64,000 bases of DNA from Morganella morganii H1r (GTDB lineage: Bacteria; Pseudomonadota; Gammaproteobacteria; Enterobacterales; Enterobacteriaceae): the NCBI RefSeq assembly GCF_000633515.1, contig NZ_AYMP01000025.1, positions 1 to 64,000 on the forward strand, in the 5' to 3' direction. Position 1 is the stretch's first letter, and every line of letters starts with the position of its first letter. A program made the position numbers and the translations under genes. The notes below the pieces were generated by a model that searched no databases, was not told the origin of the DNA, and worked only from the letters and a program-made list of their open reading frames with translations. Below are positions 8,620 through 18,003 of this stretch, in pieces.

Positions 8620-9750
8620 TTATAAAAATCGTTCCAGCAGGGTATTGAGGAATAACTTGCCATGTTCGGTTACCTGCCAGTGAGTCGCGGTTTCGGAAAT
8701 CTCACCGGCATTCAGTGCCGCCTCAATCTGCGGGCGAACCACGGATTCCGGCAGTCCGGTATAATCGGTGAAATCCCGGCGCGGCATCGCTTCCAGCAGG
8801 CGGAACCGGTTCATAAAGAACTCAAACGGCCGATCTTCCGTTGCCACGTCATTTTGCTGATCGAGATAGCGTCCGGCCATATAACCGCGCGGATGTTTGG
8901 TTTTGACTGTCCGCAGAATGCGTCCGTCAGCAAACGAAATTTTGCCGTGCGCACCACAGCCGATCCCGAGATAATCCCCGAAACGCCAGTAGTTGAGATT
9001 ATGCTGGCACTGAAATCCCGGTTTTGCATACGCGGAGGTTTCATACTGCACATAACCGGCCTGTGTCAGTAACTGATGGCCCTGTGAGAAAATATCCCAC
9101 AGAAGATCGTCATCCGGCAGTACCGGCGGGCGGGAGCCGAAGCTGGTATTCGGTTCAATCGTCAGCTGATACCAGGACAGGTGCGGCGGGGCAAGTTCAA
9201 TCGCCTGGCGCAGGTCACTGAGTGCTTCGCCGAGATGCTGCTCCGGCAGCCCGTGCATCAGGTCGAGGTTAAAACTGCGCAGTCCGAGTGTCGCCGCGAG
9301 CCGGGCAGCCCGTTTGGCTTCTCCGGCATCGTGAATGCGCCCGAGGCGGATCAGTTTGTCATCACCGAAGCTTTGCACACCAATGGAAATGCGGTTGATA
9401 CCGGCTTTCTGATAGCCGCTGAAACGATCGGCTTCCACGGTGCCCGGGTTGGCTTCCATGGTCACTTCCGCATCTGCTGCGACAGGAATACGGGCACGCA
9501 CGCCGTCCATCAGTGTCTGCATGGCTTCCGCACTCAGCAGGCTGGGAGTGCCGCCGCCGATAAAGATGGTCCGGATTTCCCGCCCGGCCACCAGCGGCAG
9601 ATCGGCATCCAGATCAGCCAGCAGATGTGCCACATAATCATCATGCGGCACTTCACCTTTCAGCGCGTGAGAGTTGAAATCACAGTAAGGGCACTTCTGA
9701 ACACACCACGGAATATGAATATACAGACTGAGCGGGGGAAGCTTACCCAT
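8620..9750 (-). CDS. hemW: Radical SAM heme chaperone HemW
   Basis: A 376-residue radical SAM protein that binds heme and is proposed to insert it into respiratory cytochromes; it resembles oxygen-independent coproporphyrinogen oxidase but lacks that activity. The [4Fe-4S] site is [16 protein letters not shown] (about residues 10-25), with the CxxxCxxC cysteines plus the extra N-terminal-side features of Hem[12 protein letters not shown] follows as the SAM-binding glycine motif. It overlaps the end of rdgB by 8 bp, so the pair is translationally coupled, as in E. coli. Confidence 0.95.
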   Translation of the reverse strand: MGKLPPLSLYIHIPWCVQKCPYCDFNSHALKGEVPHDDYVAHLLADLDADLPLVAGREIRTIFIGGGTPSLLSAEAMQTLMDGVRARIPVAADAEVTMEANPGTVEADRFSGYQKAGINRISIGVQSFGDDKLIRLGRIHDAGEAKRAARLAATLGLRSFNLDLMHGLPEQHLGEALSDLRQAIELAPPHLSWYQLTIEPNTSFGSRPPVLPDDDLLWDIFSQGHQLLTQAGYVQYETSAYAKPGFQCQHNLNYWRFGDYLGIGCGAHGKISFADGRILRTVKTKHPRGYMAGRYLDQQNDVATEDRPFEFFMNRFRLLEAMPRRDFTDYTGLPESVVRPQIEAALNAGEISETATHWQVTEHGKLFLNTLLERFL

Positions 9751-10339
9751 TACGCAGGGCTTCCGACAGCAGTGCCAGCGCTTTGCCGCGGTGAGACATA
9801 GCCTGTTTTTCTTCTGGACGCAGTTGTGCGGCGGTTTTGTTCAGTTCAGGTAACCAGAAGACCGGATCATAACCGAAACCGCCTTCGCCCTGCGCCTGCT
9901 CTGCAATCACTCCGGCCCAGCGGCCATGACAGATAATCGGTGTCGGGTCGTTTTCGTGACGCATATAGACCAGCACACAGTTGAAGTGCGCCTGACGCTG
10001 CGCCGCCGGTACGCCGTCAAGGGCGGCCAGCAGTTTTACGATATTGGCACCGTCGTTGCCGTCAGTCCCGGCATAGCGGGCGGAGTAGATCCCCGGCGCA
10101 CCGCCGAGGTAATCGACGGAGATCCCGGAGTCATCCGCAATGACCGGTAAACCGGTCACTTTCGCTGCGTGACGCGCTTTGATAATGGCATTTTCAACAA
10201 AGGTCAGGCCGGTTTCCTCAACGGAGCCGACTCCCAGTTCTGTCTGTGCCACCACATCCATACCGGCATCCGCCAGCAGTGAGGCCATTTCGCGGACTTT
10301 TCCGGCATTGCCGGTAGCTAAAACAATTTTGCGGGTCAT
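9743..10339 (-). CDS. rdgB: dITP/XTP pyrophosphatase (RdgB)
   Basis: Hydrolyses non-canonical purine nucleoside triphosphates (dITP, XTP) to monophosphates, keeping them out of DNA. The 198-residue sequence shows the substrate loop [13 protein letters not shown] at the N-terminus, [15 protein letters not shown], and the catalytic [13 protein letters not shown] with its acidic pair, then [13 protein letters not shown]. It follows yggT by 12 bp and overlaps hemW. In E. coli yggU sits between yggT and rdgB; there is no room for it here. Confidence 0.96.
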   Translation of the reverse strand: MTRKIVLATGNAGKVREMASLLADAGMDVVAQTELGVGSVEETGLTFVENAIIKARHAAKVTGLPVIADDSGISVDYLGGAPGIYSARYAGTDGNDGANIVKLLAALDGVPAAQRQAHFNCVLVYMRHENDPTPIICHGRWAGVIAEQAQGEGGFGYDPVFWLPELNKTAAQLRPEEKQAMSHRGKALALLSEALRNG

Positions 10340-10351
10340 ATCAGCGCCTGA

Positions 10352-10900
10352 TTACATAAATATCCACTGAACAATATCGTTATAGAGATAGCCCAGTGCA
10401 TACAGAATAAAAATGACAATCATTGCAGAGAAATCAATGCCGCCCATCGGCGGAATGATACGGCGGAACGGCGACATCAGCGGTTCGGTCAGCTGCATCA
10501 GCACATAATCCACCGGGTTGCGGCCCTGGCTGAACCAGCTCAGCAGCGCGCGGGCGAGGATCACCCAGAATACCGTCATACCTGCAAGATAAAGAAGTTT
10601 AAAGAAAGCGACTAACAGCATCAGCCCGCCGAGCTGCTCCTGAAAACCGGCCAGAAACCACGGAAAAAGCAGTTTCAGCAGTACGGCAACATAGGCCAGC
10701 AGCACAGAAGCCGTATCAATCGGGCCGACAGCCGGAATAATACGGCGCAGCGGACGAACAACCGGCTGTGTGGCTTTCACGACAAACTGGGCAAACGGAT
10801 TATAAAAGTCCGCGCGCGCCCATTGCATCCAGACACGCAGCAGTAAAATCGTGGCATAGGCATGCAGGAGCGTGGTGACAACAAAATTCAGTGTTTGCAT
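10352..10900 (-). CDS. yggT: YggT family inner-membrane protein
   Basis: A 182-residue integral membrane protein of unknown molecular role. It consists of two YGGT repeats, each with the signature NPFAQFVVKATQPVVRPLRR or PVDYVLMQLTEPLMSPFRR followed by an IIP..GGID / IIPAVGPID element and a hydrophobic helix. At least four membrane segments are evident. It is transcribed with yggS upstream and rdgB-hemW downstream. Confidence 0.93.
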   Translation of the reverse strand: MQTLNFVVTTLLHAYATILLLRVWMQWARADFYNPFAQFVVKATQPVVRPLRRIIPAVGPIDTASVLLAYVAVLLKLLFPWFLAGFQEQLGGLMLLVAFFKLLYLAGMTVFWVILARALLSWFSQGRNPVDYVLMQLTEPLMSPFRRIIPPMGGIDFSAMIVIFILYALGYLYNDIVQWIFM

Positions 10901-10980
10901 CGGTGAAATCCTTAACAGAAAACAAATTAACCGGTTTGTGATAACGCACTAAGGTACCGGAAGGTCATGATACAGAATGA

Positions 10981-11679
10981 TCAGGATACAGAATAGTTAC
11001 GTGCACCGAAAATTGCAGTGCCGATGCGCACCATGGTCGAACCGCAGGTGATGGCGGCGTCCATATCGTCAGTCATACCCATCGATAACGTATCCGCCTG
11101 CGGGTATTTCCCCTGCAGTTCACGGAAAGCGGTTTCCATCTGACGGAAAACCGCAGACTGGCGCTCAGGATCCGTTTCCGGTGCAGGTATTGCCATCAAC
11201 CCGCGCAGACAGACGTTCGGCAGGGCCGCAACCTGCTCTGCCAGCGCCGGTAATTCCGCAAGGGTGATACCGGATTTACTGTTCTCATCGCTGATATTGA
11301 TCTGGATAAGCACATTCAGCGGCGCTTTGTCCGCCGGACGCTGGTCACTCAGGCGCTGTGCGATTTTCAGCCGGTCGATGGTGTGGCACCAGTCAAAATG
11401 CTCCGCAACCAGACGGCTTTTATTAGACTGCAGCGGGCCGATAAAGTGCCATTCCAGATTTTTATTCGCAGAGAAATACTGAATTTTTTCAACGCCTTCC
11501 TGGACGTAGTTTTCACCAAAGCGGGTTTGCCCGGCAGTTATCGCTTCTTCGATCGCGCTCACAGGTTTGGTTTTACTGACGGCAAGTAAGGTCACTGTGT
11601 GTGGATCGCGGCCGCATTTTTGCGCCGCAGCGGTTATACGTTCTCTGATTTCTGTCAGATTGTCTTTTATTGGTTTCAT
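10981..11679 (-). CDS. yggS: Pyridoxal phosphate homeostasis protein (PLPBP family)
   Basis: A single-domain fold-type III PLP-binding protein of 232 residues that buffers pyridoxal phosphate rather than catalysing a known reaction. The PLP lysine is in LLAVSKTKP (about residue 36); FGENYVQEG and WHFIGPLQSNK are family signatures, and the phosphate-binding region is LSMGMTDDMDAAI...GSTMVRIG. The start lies only 21 bp from the divergent yggR start. Confidence 0.96.
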   Translation of the reverse strand: MKPIKDNLTEIRERITAAAQKCGRDPHTVTLLAVSKTKPVSAIEEAITAGQTRFGENYVQEGVEKIQYFSANKNLEWHFIGPLQSNKSRLVAEHFDWCHTIDRLKIAQRLSDQRPADKAPLNVLIQINISDENSKSGITLAELPALAEQVAALPNVCLRGLMAIPAPETDPERQSAVFRQMETAFRELQGKYPQADTLSMGMTDDMDAAITCGSTMVRIGTAIFGARNYSVS

Positions 11680-11700
11680 GATGATCCGGGAGATAACCTA

Positions 11701-12723
11701 ATGAATATGGATAATTTAATCGCCCTTAGTGTAAAGCATAATGCATCCGATCTGCACCTTTGTGTTGGTCAGGTGCCGGTGTTACGGGTGGATGGAGAGC
11801 TTTTTTCGCAGACACACTGTGCGGCGGTAACCGATGACGCACTGCGCGGCTGGGTAAAGACGATCCTCGACCAGGCAAATTACCACAGATTGATGACAAA
11901 AGGGCAGGCGGATCTTGCGTTGTTTATCCGCGATCAACCTTTGCGGGTGAATATTTTTATGGCAGGGGGATTGCTGAACGCCGCTCTGCGGCTGATAAAC
12001 CCGGTGGTACCCTCTCTGGAGGATATCCTGGCGCCGCCGGTGTTTGCCGGACTGCTGTCAGAAACGCAAAGCGGCCTGATTCTGGTCACCGGGGCGACCG
12101 GCAGCGGAAAATCAAGCACGCTGGCGGCGCTGCTCAGTTATATCAATCAGCACTTCCGGCGGCATGTGATTACCCTCGAAGATCCGGTGGAGTTCCGTCA
12201 CCGCAGCAGGCAATCGCTGATCCGCCAGCGGGAAATCGGTCGTGATTGTGAGGATTATCAGCAGGGGCTGACGGCCGCGCTGAGACAGGATCCGGATGTG
12301 ATTATGCTGGGGGAGCTGCGGGATGAGGCGGCTATCCGTCTTGCTCTGACGGCGGCGGAAACCGGACATCTGGTGCTGAGTACACTTCATACCAGAGGCG
12401 CGATTGCAGCGATTGAGCGGCTGACAGATGTGTTCAGCGGCACAGAAAAAAACAGGGTGTGCAGTCAGCTGGCAGGCAGTCTGGTGGCAGTGCTGAGTCA
12501 GTATCTGGTGGCAAAACAGGGGGGCGGGCGCTGTGCCGTGTTTGATGTGCTGATCAATACCCCGGCGGTGGCGAGCCTTATCCGTGATAACAAAGCACAT
12601 CAGATTGCTTCTCATCAGCAGTCAGGCGCACAGTCCGGCATGATGACGGAGGAGCAGTGCCTGCAATGGCGGCGCGGCAGAGGAGAGATTGCGGGGGTGG
12701 CGGGCGCGGTACCGGCATGGTAA
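11701..12723 (+). CDS. yggR: PilT-like twitching motility ATPase YggR
   Basis: A 340-residue member of the secretion ATPase superfamily, closest to PilT retraction ATPases. The start at 11701 (MNMDNLIALSVKHNASDLHL) has GGGAG about 8 nt upstream; a longer open frame to 11599 runs into yggS and lacks similarity. Walker A is TGATGSGKSSTLAAL (about residue 130); the Asp box is ITLEDPVEF, Walker B is PDVIMLGELRDEAAI, and the His box is TGHLVLSTLHT. No other pilus gene adjoins it. It may power a type IV pilus or competence pseudopilus encoded elsewhere, or be a relic. Confidence 0.92.
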   Translation: MNMDNLIALSVKHNASDLHLCVGQVPVLRVDGELFSQTHCAAVTDDALRGWVKTILDQANYHRLMTKGQADLALFIRDQPLRVNIFMAGGLLNAALRLINPVVPSLEDILAPPVFAGLLSETQSGLILVTGATGSGKSSTLAALLSYINQHFRRHVITLEDPVEFRHRSRQSLIRQREIGRDCEDYQQGLTAALRQDPDVIMLGELRDEAAIRLALTAAETGHLVLSTLHTRGAIAAIERLTDVFSGTEKNRVCSQLAGSLVAVLSQYLVAKQGGGRCAVFDVLINTPAVASLIRDNKAHQIASHQQSGAQSGMMTEEQCLQWRRGRGEIAGVAGAVPAW

Positions 12724-12751
12724 ACAGTACTGCGCGCCGGGTGCGGGATAG

Positions 12752-13174
12752 TCAGCCGTAAAGCTGTTCGAACCAGCTTTCAAGGATAATCACGGCTGAG
12801 GCGGAATCCACTTTGTCTTTGCCGAGAGCGCGGTAGCCGCCGTCTGCAAACAGATTGGCGCGGGCTTCCACTGTGCTGAGGCGCTCGTCATGGAGTTCAG
12901 CGCGGATCCCGAAACGCCCGTGCAGGCGGTTGGCGAATTTTTTCGCCTGATTAGTGACCAGCTGCGGTGTGCCGTCCATATTGAGCGGCAGGCCGACAAC
13001 CACATAATCCGGCTGCCATTCACGGAACACAGCGGCTATCAGGTCCCAGTCCGGAATTCCTTCACGGGCTTTCAGTGCCGCCAGCGGGCGGGCGGTGCCG
13101 GTGATGGTCTGACCGACAGCCACACCAATGCTTTTGGTGCCGAAATCAAAGGCAATCACAGTATTGCTGCTCAT
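12752..13174 (-). CDS. ruvX: Putative pre-16S rRNA nuclease / Holliday junction resolvase-like YqgF
   Basis: An RNase H-fold nuclease of 140 residues implicated in maturation of the 16S rRNA 5' end; the Holliday junction role is by fold similarity. The N-terminal acidic residue is in [16 protein letters not shown] (Asp10), the second in [10 protein letters not shown], and the third in [24 protein letters not shown] is the conserved central motif. It overlaps yqgE by one base, giving the usual yqgE-ruvX pair. Confidence 0.95.
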   Translation of the reverse strand: MSSNTVIAFDFGTKSIGVAVGQTITGTARPLAALKAREGIPDWDLIAAVFREWQPDYVVVGLPLNMDGTPQLVTNQAKKFANRLHGRFGIRAELHDERLSTVEARANLFADGGYRALGKDKVDSASAVIILESWFEQLYG

Positions 13175-13737
13175 TATGCGTGTCCGGCCTGTTGTGCAAT
13201 GGTGTAAATATTGACGCCGATACCGGCGGCAGCTTCGCGCCAGCGGTCGGGCACCGGGGTACGGAACAGCAGGCGATCGCTGACATCCGCCACCAGCCAG
13301 CTGTTCTCCATGATTTCCCGTTCCAGCTGACCGGCGGTCCAGCTTGAGTAGCCGAGCGTCATCAGGTAATGCGCCGGCTGCTCTGTGGTTCCCAGGGTTT
13401 CCAGCACATCTTTCGAGGTGGTCAGAAACAGATCATCGGTCAGGCGGGTGCTGGCGGCGTACTTTTTATCACCGGAGTGCAGCACGAAGCCGTGCTCTTC
13501 AGAAACCGGTCCGCCGAGCAGAACCGGTTTTTCCAGCGACAGGTTTTCATCACGGATATCCGGGGTGATTTTCAGCTTTTGCAGAATTTTACTGACAGAC
13601 AGCTGTTCGATTGGTTTGTTGATCACCAGTCCCATTGCCCCGTTTTCATTGTGCTCACACAGATACACAACTGAACGCGCAAAATACGGGTCATCCAGTG
13701 AGGGCATAGCAATGAGAATATGATGTTGTAAGTTCAT
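13174..13737 (-). CDS. yqgE: YqgE family (UPF0301/DUF179) protein
   Basis: A cytosolic 187-residue protein without an established function, conserved ahead of ruvX in gammaproteobacteria. The family blocks [19 protein letters not shown] at the N-terminus, [26 protein letters not shown] and the glycine-tryptophan element [15 protein letters not shown] are all present. It is translationally coupled with ruvX and follows gshB. Confidence 0.95.
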   Translation of the reverse strand: MNLQHHILIAMPSLDDPYFARSVVYLCEHNENGAMGLVINKPIEQLSVSKILQKLKITPDIRDENLSLEKPVLLGGPVSEEHGFVLHSGDKKYAASTRLTDDLFLTTSKDVLETLGTTEQPAHYLMTLGYSSWTAGQLEREIMENSWLVADVSDRLLFRTPVPDRWREAAAGIGVNIYTIAQQAGHA

Positions 13738-13812
13738 AACCTTCTTTTCAGTCTGCCCGCAGACCGGAGAAAACGGCCTGCGGATGTGAGTGTGCGGGGA
13801 GAGCCCCGGCGG

Positions 13813-14763
13813 TTACCGGGCGAGACGTTTTTCAATGGCATCCATCAGCATGCCGGTGACAGAAACGTCCGGTTGTGCGGCTTCAATTTCGCGGGCACAG
13901 GTCGGGCTGGTTACGTTGATTTCCGTCAGGCGGTCGCCGATCACATCGAGGCCGACAAAAATCAGACCTTTTTCTTTGAGGACCGGTGCCACGCTGCGGG
14001 CAATGGCCCAATCGCTCTCACTCAGCGGACGCACTTCACCGTGACCACCGGCAGCAAGGTTACCGCGTGTCTCACCCTTGGCCGGGATGCGCGCCAGACA
14101 GTAAGGAACCGGCTCGCCGTCCACCACAAGGATACGCTTGTCACCGTCTTTGATGGCAGGCAGGAAGTTTTGCGCCATGCAGAAAGTATGGCCGTGATTG
14201 GTCAGAGTTTCGATAATCACACCGACGTTCGGATCATCCTGTTTCAGACGGAAAATAGACGCGCCGCCCATGCCGTCGAGCGGTTTGAAAATCACATCAC
14301 CGTGTTTTTGATGGAATTCACGCAGACGCTGTGCACTGCGGGTGACCAGGGTATCCGGGGTCAGATCGGCAAACCAGGCGGTGAACAATTTTTCGTTACA
14401 GTCACGCAGGCTCTGCGGTTTGTTGACGATCAGGGAACCGGCACTTTCAGCACGCTCCAGGATATAGGTGGCGTAAATGAATTCAGTATCAAACGGCGGA
14501 TCTTTGCGCATCAGAATGACATTCAGGGTGCCCAGCGCGATATCCTGCTCACTGCCGAACTGATACCAGCCCGCCGGATCTTCTTTCACCGTCAGGGTGC
14601 GGGTACGGGCACGGGCAACGCCCTGATGCAGATAAAGGTCATTCATCTCCATATAATGGATTTCATAACCACGGCGCTGTGCTTCGAGCAGCATCGCGAA
14701 ACTGGTGTCTTTCCTGATTTTGATGGAATCGATAGGATCCATCACAATACCGAGCTTGATCAT
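13813..14763 (-). CDS. gshB: Glutathione synthetase
   Basis: Joins gamma-glutamylcysteine and glycine with ATP in the second step of glutathione synthesis; gshA for the first step is also in this window at 56.5 kb. The 316-residue ATP-grasp enzyme starts MIKLGIVMDPIDSIK. Visible landmarks are MRKDPPFDTEFIYATYILE, the ATP-binding FKPLDGMGGASIFR loop, and the metal-binding C-terminal EINVTSPTCAREIE. It lies between rsmE and yqgE with 9 bp to rsmE, so probably one transcript. Confidence 0.97.
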   Translation of the reverse strand: MIKLGIVMDPIDSIKIRKDTSFAMLLEAQRRGYEIHYMEMNDLYLHQGVARARTRTLTVKEDPAGWYQFGSEQDIALGTLNVILMRKDPPFDTEFIYATYILERAESAGSLIVNKPQSLRDCNEKLFTAWFADLTPDTLVTRSAQRLREFHQKHGDVIFKPLDGMGGASIFRLKQDDPNVGVIIETLTNHGHTFCMAQNFLPAIKDGDKRILVVDGEPVPYCLARIPAKGETRGNLAAGGHGEVRPLSESDWAIARSVAPVLKEKGLIFVGLDVIGDRLTEINVTSPTCAREIEAAQPDVSVTGMLMDAIEKRLAR

Positions 14764-14772
14764 TTTTTCTCC

Positions 14773-15504
14773 TTAACCCAGATCGCCGAAACGCACCTGC
14801 AATGCGGTGATTGCAGTGAGCGCGGTGGTTTCTGTGCGTAATACACGCGGCCCTAATAATATGTCGGTAAACTGATGACCGGCGGTCATCGCGATTTCCT
14901 CTGCTGACAGCCCGCCTTCCGGGCCAATCAGCAATCGCACTTTAGCGGTTTCTGCGGGCAGTGTATTGATACTTTGTGATGCGCGCGGATGTAAATTTAT
15001 CTTCAGGGCATCATCATTTTCCGCACACCATACTTCCAGGGTCTGCACCGGGCGGATCTCCGGAATCACGTTGCGTCCGCACTGCTCGCAGGCGGCGATG
15101 GCAATTTTCTGCCACTGCTGCTGTTTTTTGTCCAGCCGTTCACCATCCAGTTTAACACCACAGCGCTCAGAGATCAGGGGGGTAATAATCTGAACACCCA
15201 GTTCAACGGATTTCTGAATGGTGAATTCCATTTTTTCGCCGCGTGACATCACCTGTCCGAGGTGGATAGACAGCGGGGATTCGCGGTTGTCGTCCTGCTC
15301 ATCTGTCACACGGACGGACACACTTTTTTTGCTGACATCTGTAATTTCAGCATTAAAAATCCGGTTGGTGCCGTTAAACAGGATCAGGGAATAGCCGGTT
15401 TTCATCCGGAGCACACGGGCAACATGGTTGGCGCCGTCATCTGTCAGTTCTGTCACCATGCCGGGGGTTAAAGTGCCGGGGTGATAAATGCGCGGGATCC
15501 GCAT
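14773..15504 (-). CDS. rsmE: 16S rRNA (uracil1498-N3)-methyltransferase RsmE
   Basis: A SPOUT-class methyltransferase forming m3U1498 on the small subunit. The start [12 protein letters not shown] at 15504 gives 243 residues, the family length; 29 extra upstream codons are not conserved. The N-terminal PUA-like RNA-binding domain is followed by the knotted SAM domain with RSGEK-like [31 protein letters not shown], and the C-terminal [16 protein letters not shown] knot motif. Confidence 0.96.
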   Translation of the reverse strand: MRIPRIYHPGTLTPGMVTELTDDGANHVARVLRMKTGYSLILFNGTNRIFNAEITDVSKKSVSVRVTDEQDDNRESPLSIHLGQVMSRGEKMEFTIQKSVELGVQIITPLISERCGVKLDGERLDKKQQQWQKIAIAACEQCGRNVIPEIRPVQTLEVWCAENDDALKINLHPRASQSINTLPAETAKVRLLIGPEGGLSAEEIAMTAGHQFTDILLGPRVLRTETTALTAITALQVRFGDLG

Positions 15505-15745
15505 GAAAATATCCTTTACGTTCTGCCGGCACGCTGCCGGTTGATACACATTGCCCCATGATAATAGAGGGGGGATCCTCACTGCAAGCATCAGCCGGGA
15601 TCATTACATGCCGGGGTAACTGTCAATATTGCGTGATGACCCGAAAAAAAATGTAATTCAGCGGTAATCAGGGAAAAAAACGTGTCTTTCCCGGGGCGGT
15701 CAGGCAGGCTGCGGATATCGCAACAGGGAAAGACGCGGAGAAAAC

Positions 15746-16399
15746 ATGGACTGGCTGATTATGATTATCTGGGGAGTATTTTTGCCGCTGCCGCTAAAAG
15801 CCGGGACGGAATATATTCTGCGCCATTACTATCAGTATCCGCAGCGGTTGCCGGGCGGGTGGCTGTATCTGCACTGCCTGTTATCCGGCGTGCTGATCGT
15901 GTTCTGGTCAGACGGACAGGGCGTGTATGTCCTGTTTCTGACTCTGCTGTTTTTGTGTCTGGTGATGCTGTTTCATATTGATAACGCAGTATTTTATCTG
16001 CCGGATAAACTGGTGTTCCCGGTGCTGTGGGCCGGATTGCTGTTTCAGAATGAGGTCCGGCTGGTGACGCTCTCTTCCGCGCTGTACGGGGTGATCGGCG
16101 GTTTTTTTCTGCTCTGGTGTGTGGCGGAAGGTTATGCCTGGTGCCGGAAAAAAAGCGGCCTGGGCGGCGGGGATATCAAACTGTTTTCTGCCTCCGGGGC
16201 CTGGGTGGGGGCGGAACAACTCGCGCTGTTGCTGATGCTGGCCTGTGTGTCAGCGCTGGTGGTGTCCGGGATGCACTATTTCCGTCATCGCGGTTATCAT
16301 CACCCTCAGTGCGGCCCGCGTATTATTGCCTTCGGGCCGCATTTAATTGCGGGGATGATTATGGTGATGGGAATGATGTCAGGCAGCCGTTTTCAGTAA
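15746..16399 (+). CDS. Type IV prepilin peptidase lacking the methyltransferase domain (A24 family)
   Basis: A membrane aspartyl protease that cleaves the leader of type IV prepilins or type II secretion pseudopilins. The 217-residue protein shows about seven membrane segments. The two catalytic aspartates are in FHIDNAVFYLPD (about residue 76) and in the GxGD motif GLGGGDIKLFSASGAWVG (about 145); IIAFGPHLIAGMI closes the domain. The N-terminal cytosolic loop with paired cysteines that carries N-methyltransferase activity in PilD is absent, leaving a protease-only form. GGAG precedes the start by 6 nt. It stands where E. coli has endA after rsmE. Its 3' end overlaps the convergent DsbA-like gene by 21 bp. 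Confidence 0.88.
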   Translation: MDWLIMIIWGVFLPLPLKAGTEYILRHYYQYPQRLPGGWLYLHCLLSGVLIVFWSDGQGVYVLFLTLLFLCLVMLFHIDNAVFYLPDKLVFPVLWAGLLFQNEVRLVTLSSALYGVIGGFFLLWCVAEGYAWCRKKSGLGGGDIKLFSASGAWVGAEQLALLLMLACVSALVVSGMHYFRHRGYHHPQCGPRIIAFGPHLIAGMIMVMGMMSGSRFQ

Positions 16400-16990
16400 C
16401 GGGATCAGCCTTTCCCAATGAGATTCTGCACCCAGTACCGCCTGGTTCGGGATGTGCTGAAATTGGCCGTCCTCTTCCAGCAGCAGAGTCGGGAAGCCGC
16501 CGGTCGGGTTATGCACAAATAACTGACGGCTCTCATGAATATGCTGCTCAGTATTATCAGACTGAATATCACTGATACCCAGTTTATCCGCCAGCTTACG
16601 GAGGGTATCGCGGTTAAGCGGCAACCCGTCCCGATAATAGGCTTTCTGGCAGGCTTCCAGCATATCAATGCCTTTACCTGACTGTGCCTGCGCACTGAGA
16701 ATGGCGGCAATCGGCGGCACGGAATCCATCACCCACTCCTGATTTTTCAGCAGGGTGTAAAAGGCATCGGTAAACGGTTGTCCGGTCAGCTGAGTGATAC
16801 GCTGATTGTGGTTGCGGATCATCTCCCGCATGCTGTCATCTGCCGGGCGGCGCTGTGAACCGGTGATCATCCCGCCGCCGTGCAGGGCGATCGTCACGCC
16901 CTGTTTATGTGCGGCCTGAATAAACGGCGCAATACCATAACACCAGCCGCAGAGCGGATCATAAATATAGTGCAGCGTTTTTACTGACAT
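16379..16990 (-). CDS. DsbA family thioredoxin-like protein (COG3531-like)
   Basis: A 203-residue thioredoxin-fold protein with no signal peptide, hence cytosolic. The redox motif is YDPLCGWCYGIAPF (Cys14-Gly-Trp-Cys17), followed by an inserted helical domain (LTGQPFTDAFYTLL to RDGLPLNRDTLRKLADKLG) and the cis-proline region NPTGGFPTLLLEE typical of DsbA/FrnE relatives. It lies 20 bp after the metallo-beta-lactamase-fold gene and is probably co-transcribed. A dithiol oxidoreductase or isomerase role is the family expectation; the substrate is unknown. Confidence 0.85.
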   Translation of the reverse strand: MSVKTLHYIYDPLCGWCYGIAPFIQAAHKQGVTIALHGGGMITGSQRRPADDSMREMIRNHNQRITQLTGQPFTDAFYTLLKNQEWVMDSVPPIAAILSAQAQSGKGIDMLEACQKAYYRDGLPLNRDTLRKLADKLGISDIQSDNTEQHIHESRQLFVHNPTGGFPTLLLEEDGQFQHIPNQAVLGAESHWERLIPLLKTAA

Positions 16991-17010
16991 TCTGTTTTCC
17001 TTAAATCAGA

Positions 17011-17889
17011 TTACTGCGGCCAGCGCATTTCACCTTTGAGCACTTTGGCGCTCAGTTCGAGGCTTGGTTCATCCGCCAGGGCCGGGTAAGCGGCTTTCAG
17101 TGTGCTGATCATCTGCTGTGAGTCCTTACTCTCTTTCAGAGCGGCTTCCGCACGGGTCAGATAATCGGCGGTAAAGGTAATGGCCGCCGGTGAGAAATGG
17201 CTGTTACCGGCATAATGGCCGGGCACCACGGTGGCCGGACGTTTGTCCTGCATACTTTTCAGCGACTGCTGCCAGTACTGACGGGATTCCGGGGTCTGGG
17301 TATCCGCCAGCCAGACATGGATATTCTCTGATACCAGCACACCGCCCATTACCGCAGACAGTGACGGCACCCATACATAACTGCGTTCCGGCGCCGGGCT
17401 GTCCAGTCCTTCAATCAGAATGCTTTCCCCTTCCAGCATAATGCGGTTGCCCTCTAACGGCTCCGGCACAACGATACTCTGCGGGGCATTCTCTTTCAGA
17501 ACCGGTCCCCAGTAAGCCAGTTTACCGTCTTTGCTTTCTTTAATCAGTGCCACGGTCTGCGGAGTGGCGACAATCTTAGCTTGCGGGAAGGCTTTTTTCA
17601 GTTCATCCAGACCGAAATAAAAATCCGGATCAGAATGGCTGATATAAATGGTGGTCAGCATTTTGCCGGTCGCACGGATTTTATCCGCCAGTACCTGAGC
17701 ATCATCTTTCTGAAACTGGGCATCAATCAGAACCACCTCATTTTTGCCGCTGATGATTTCCGAAGAAACCGGGAAGATACTTTTTTCGCCGGGGTTATAC
17801 ACTTCCAGCGACAGCGGTGCGGCGGCAGTGACAAAAGAGGCACCCATCAGGGCGCTGAATACCAGTGAGGTACGGATTGCAGAAGTCAT
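17011..17889 (-). CDS. Secreted metallo-beta-lactamase-fold protein with an altered metal site
   Basis: A 292-residue protein with a Sec signal (SALMGASFVTAA before APLSL). The MBL fold is recognisable from EVVLIDAQFQKDDAQVL, TTIYISHSDPDFYFGLDEL and VVPGHYAG. The canonical HxHxDH motif reads H-S-D-P-D-F, so two of its histidines are replaced (by Asp and Phe), and the bridging Asp expected in a GGDLV-like strand reads GGVLV. The downstream GHYAG histidine is intact. Either it binds metal differently or is not a hydrolase. It leads a two-gene unit with the DsbA-like gene and is divergent from a LysR regulator across 114 bp. No substrate can be named. Confidence 0.85.
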   Translation of the reverse strand: MTSAIRTSLVFSALMGASFVTAAAPLSLEVYNPGEKSIFPVSSEIISGKNEVVLIDAQFQKDDAQVLADKIRATGKMLTTIYISHSDPDFYFGLDELKKAFPQAKIVATPQTVALIKESKDGKLAYWGPVLKENAPQSIVVPEPLEGNRIMLEGESILIEGLDSPAPERSYVWVPSLSAVMGGVLVSENIHVWLADTQTPESRQYWQQSLKSMQDKRPATVVPGHYAGNSHFSPAAITFTADYLTRAEAALKESKDSQQMISTLKAAYPALADEPSLELSAKVLKGEMRWPQ

Positions 17890-18003
17890 GGTGTTATCCT
17901 TTTTTGCAGGTGAGTCGTTAAGATGACGCTATAATAAGTTGCATAATCCGCCGGAAAAACCCCATAATCCGGTCTTCATTGTTGCGTAAACCGGACAAAT
18001 AAA

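Noticed and set aside
13786-14841. 351-codon open frame on the plus strand opposite gshB
   Set aside because: It is entirely antisense to a complete, conserved gshB; no family resemblance or ribosome-binding site.
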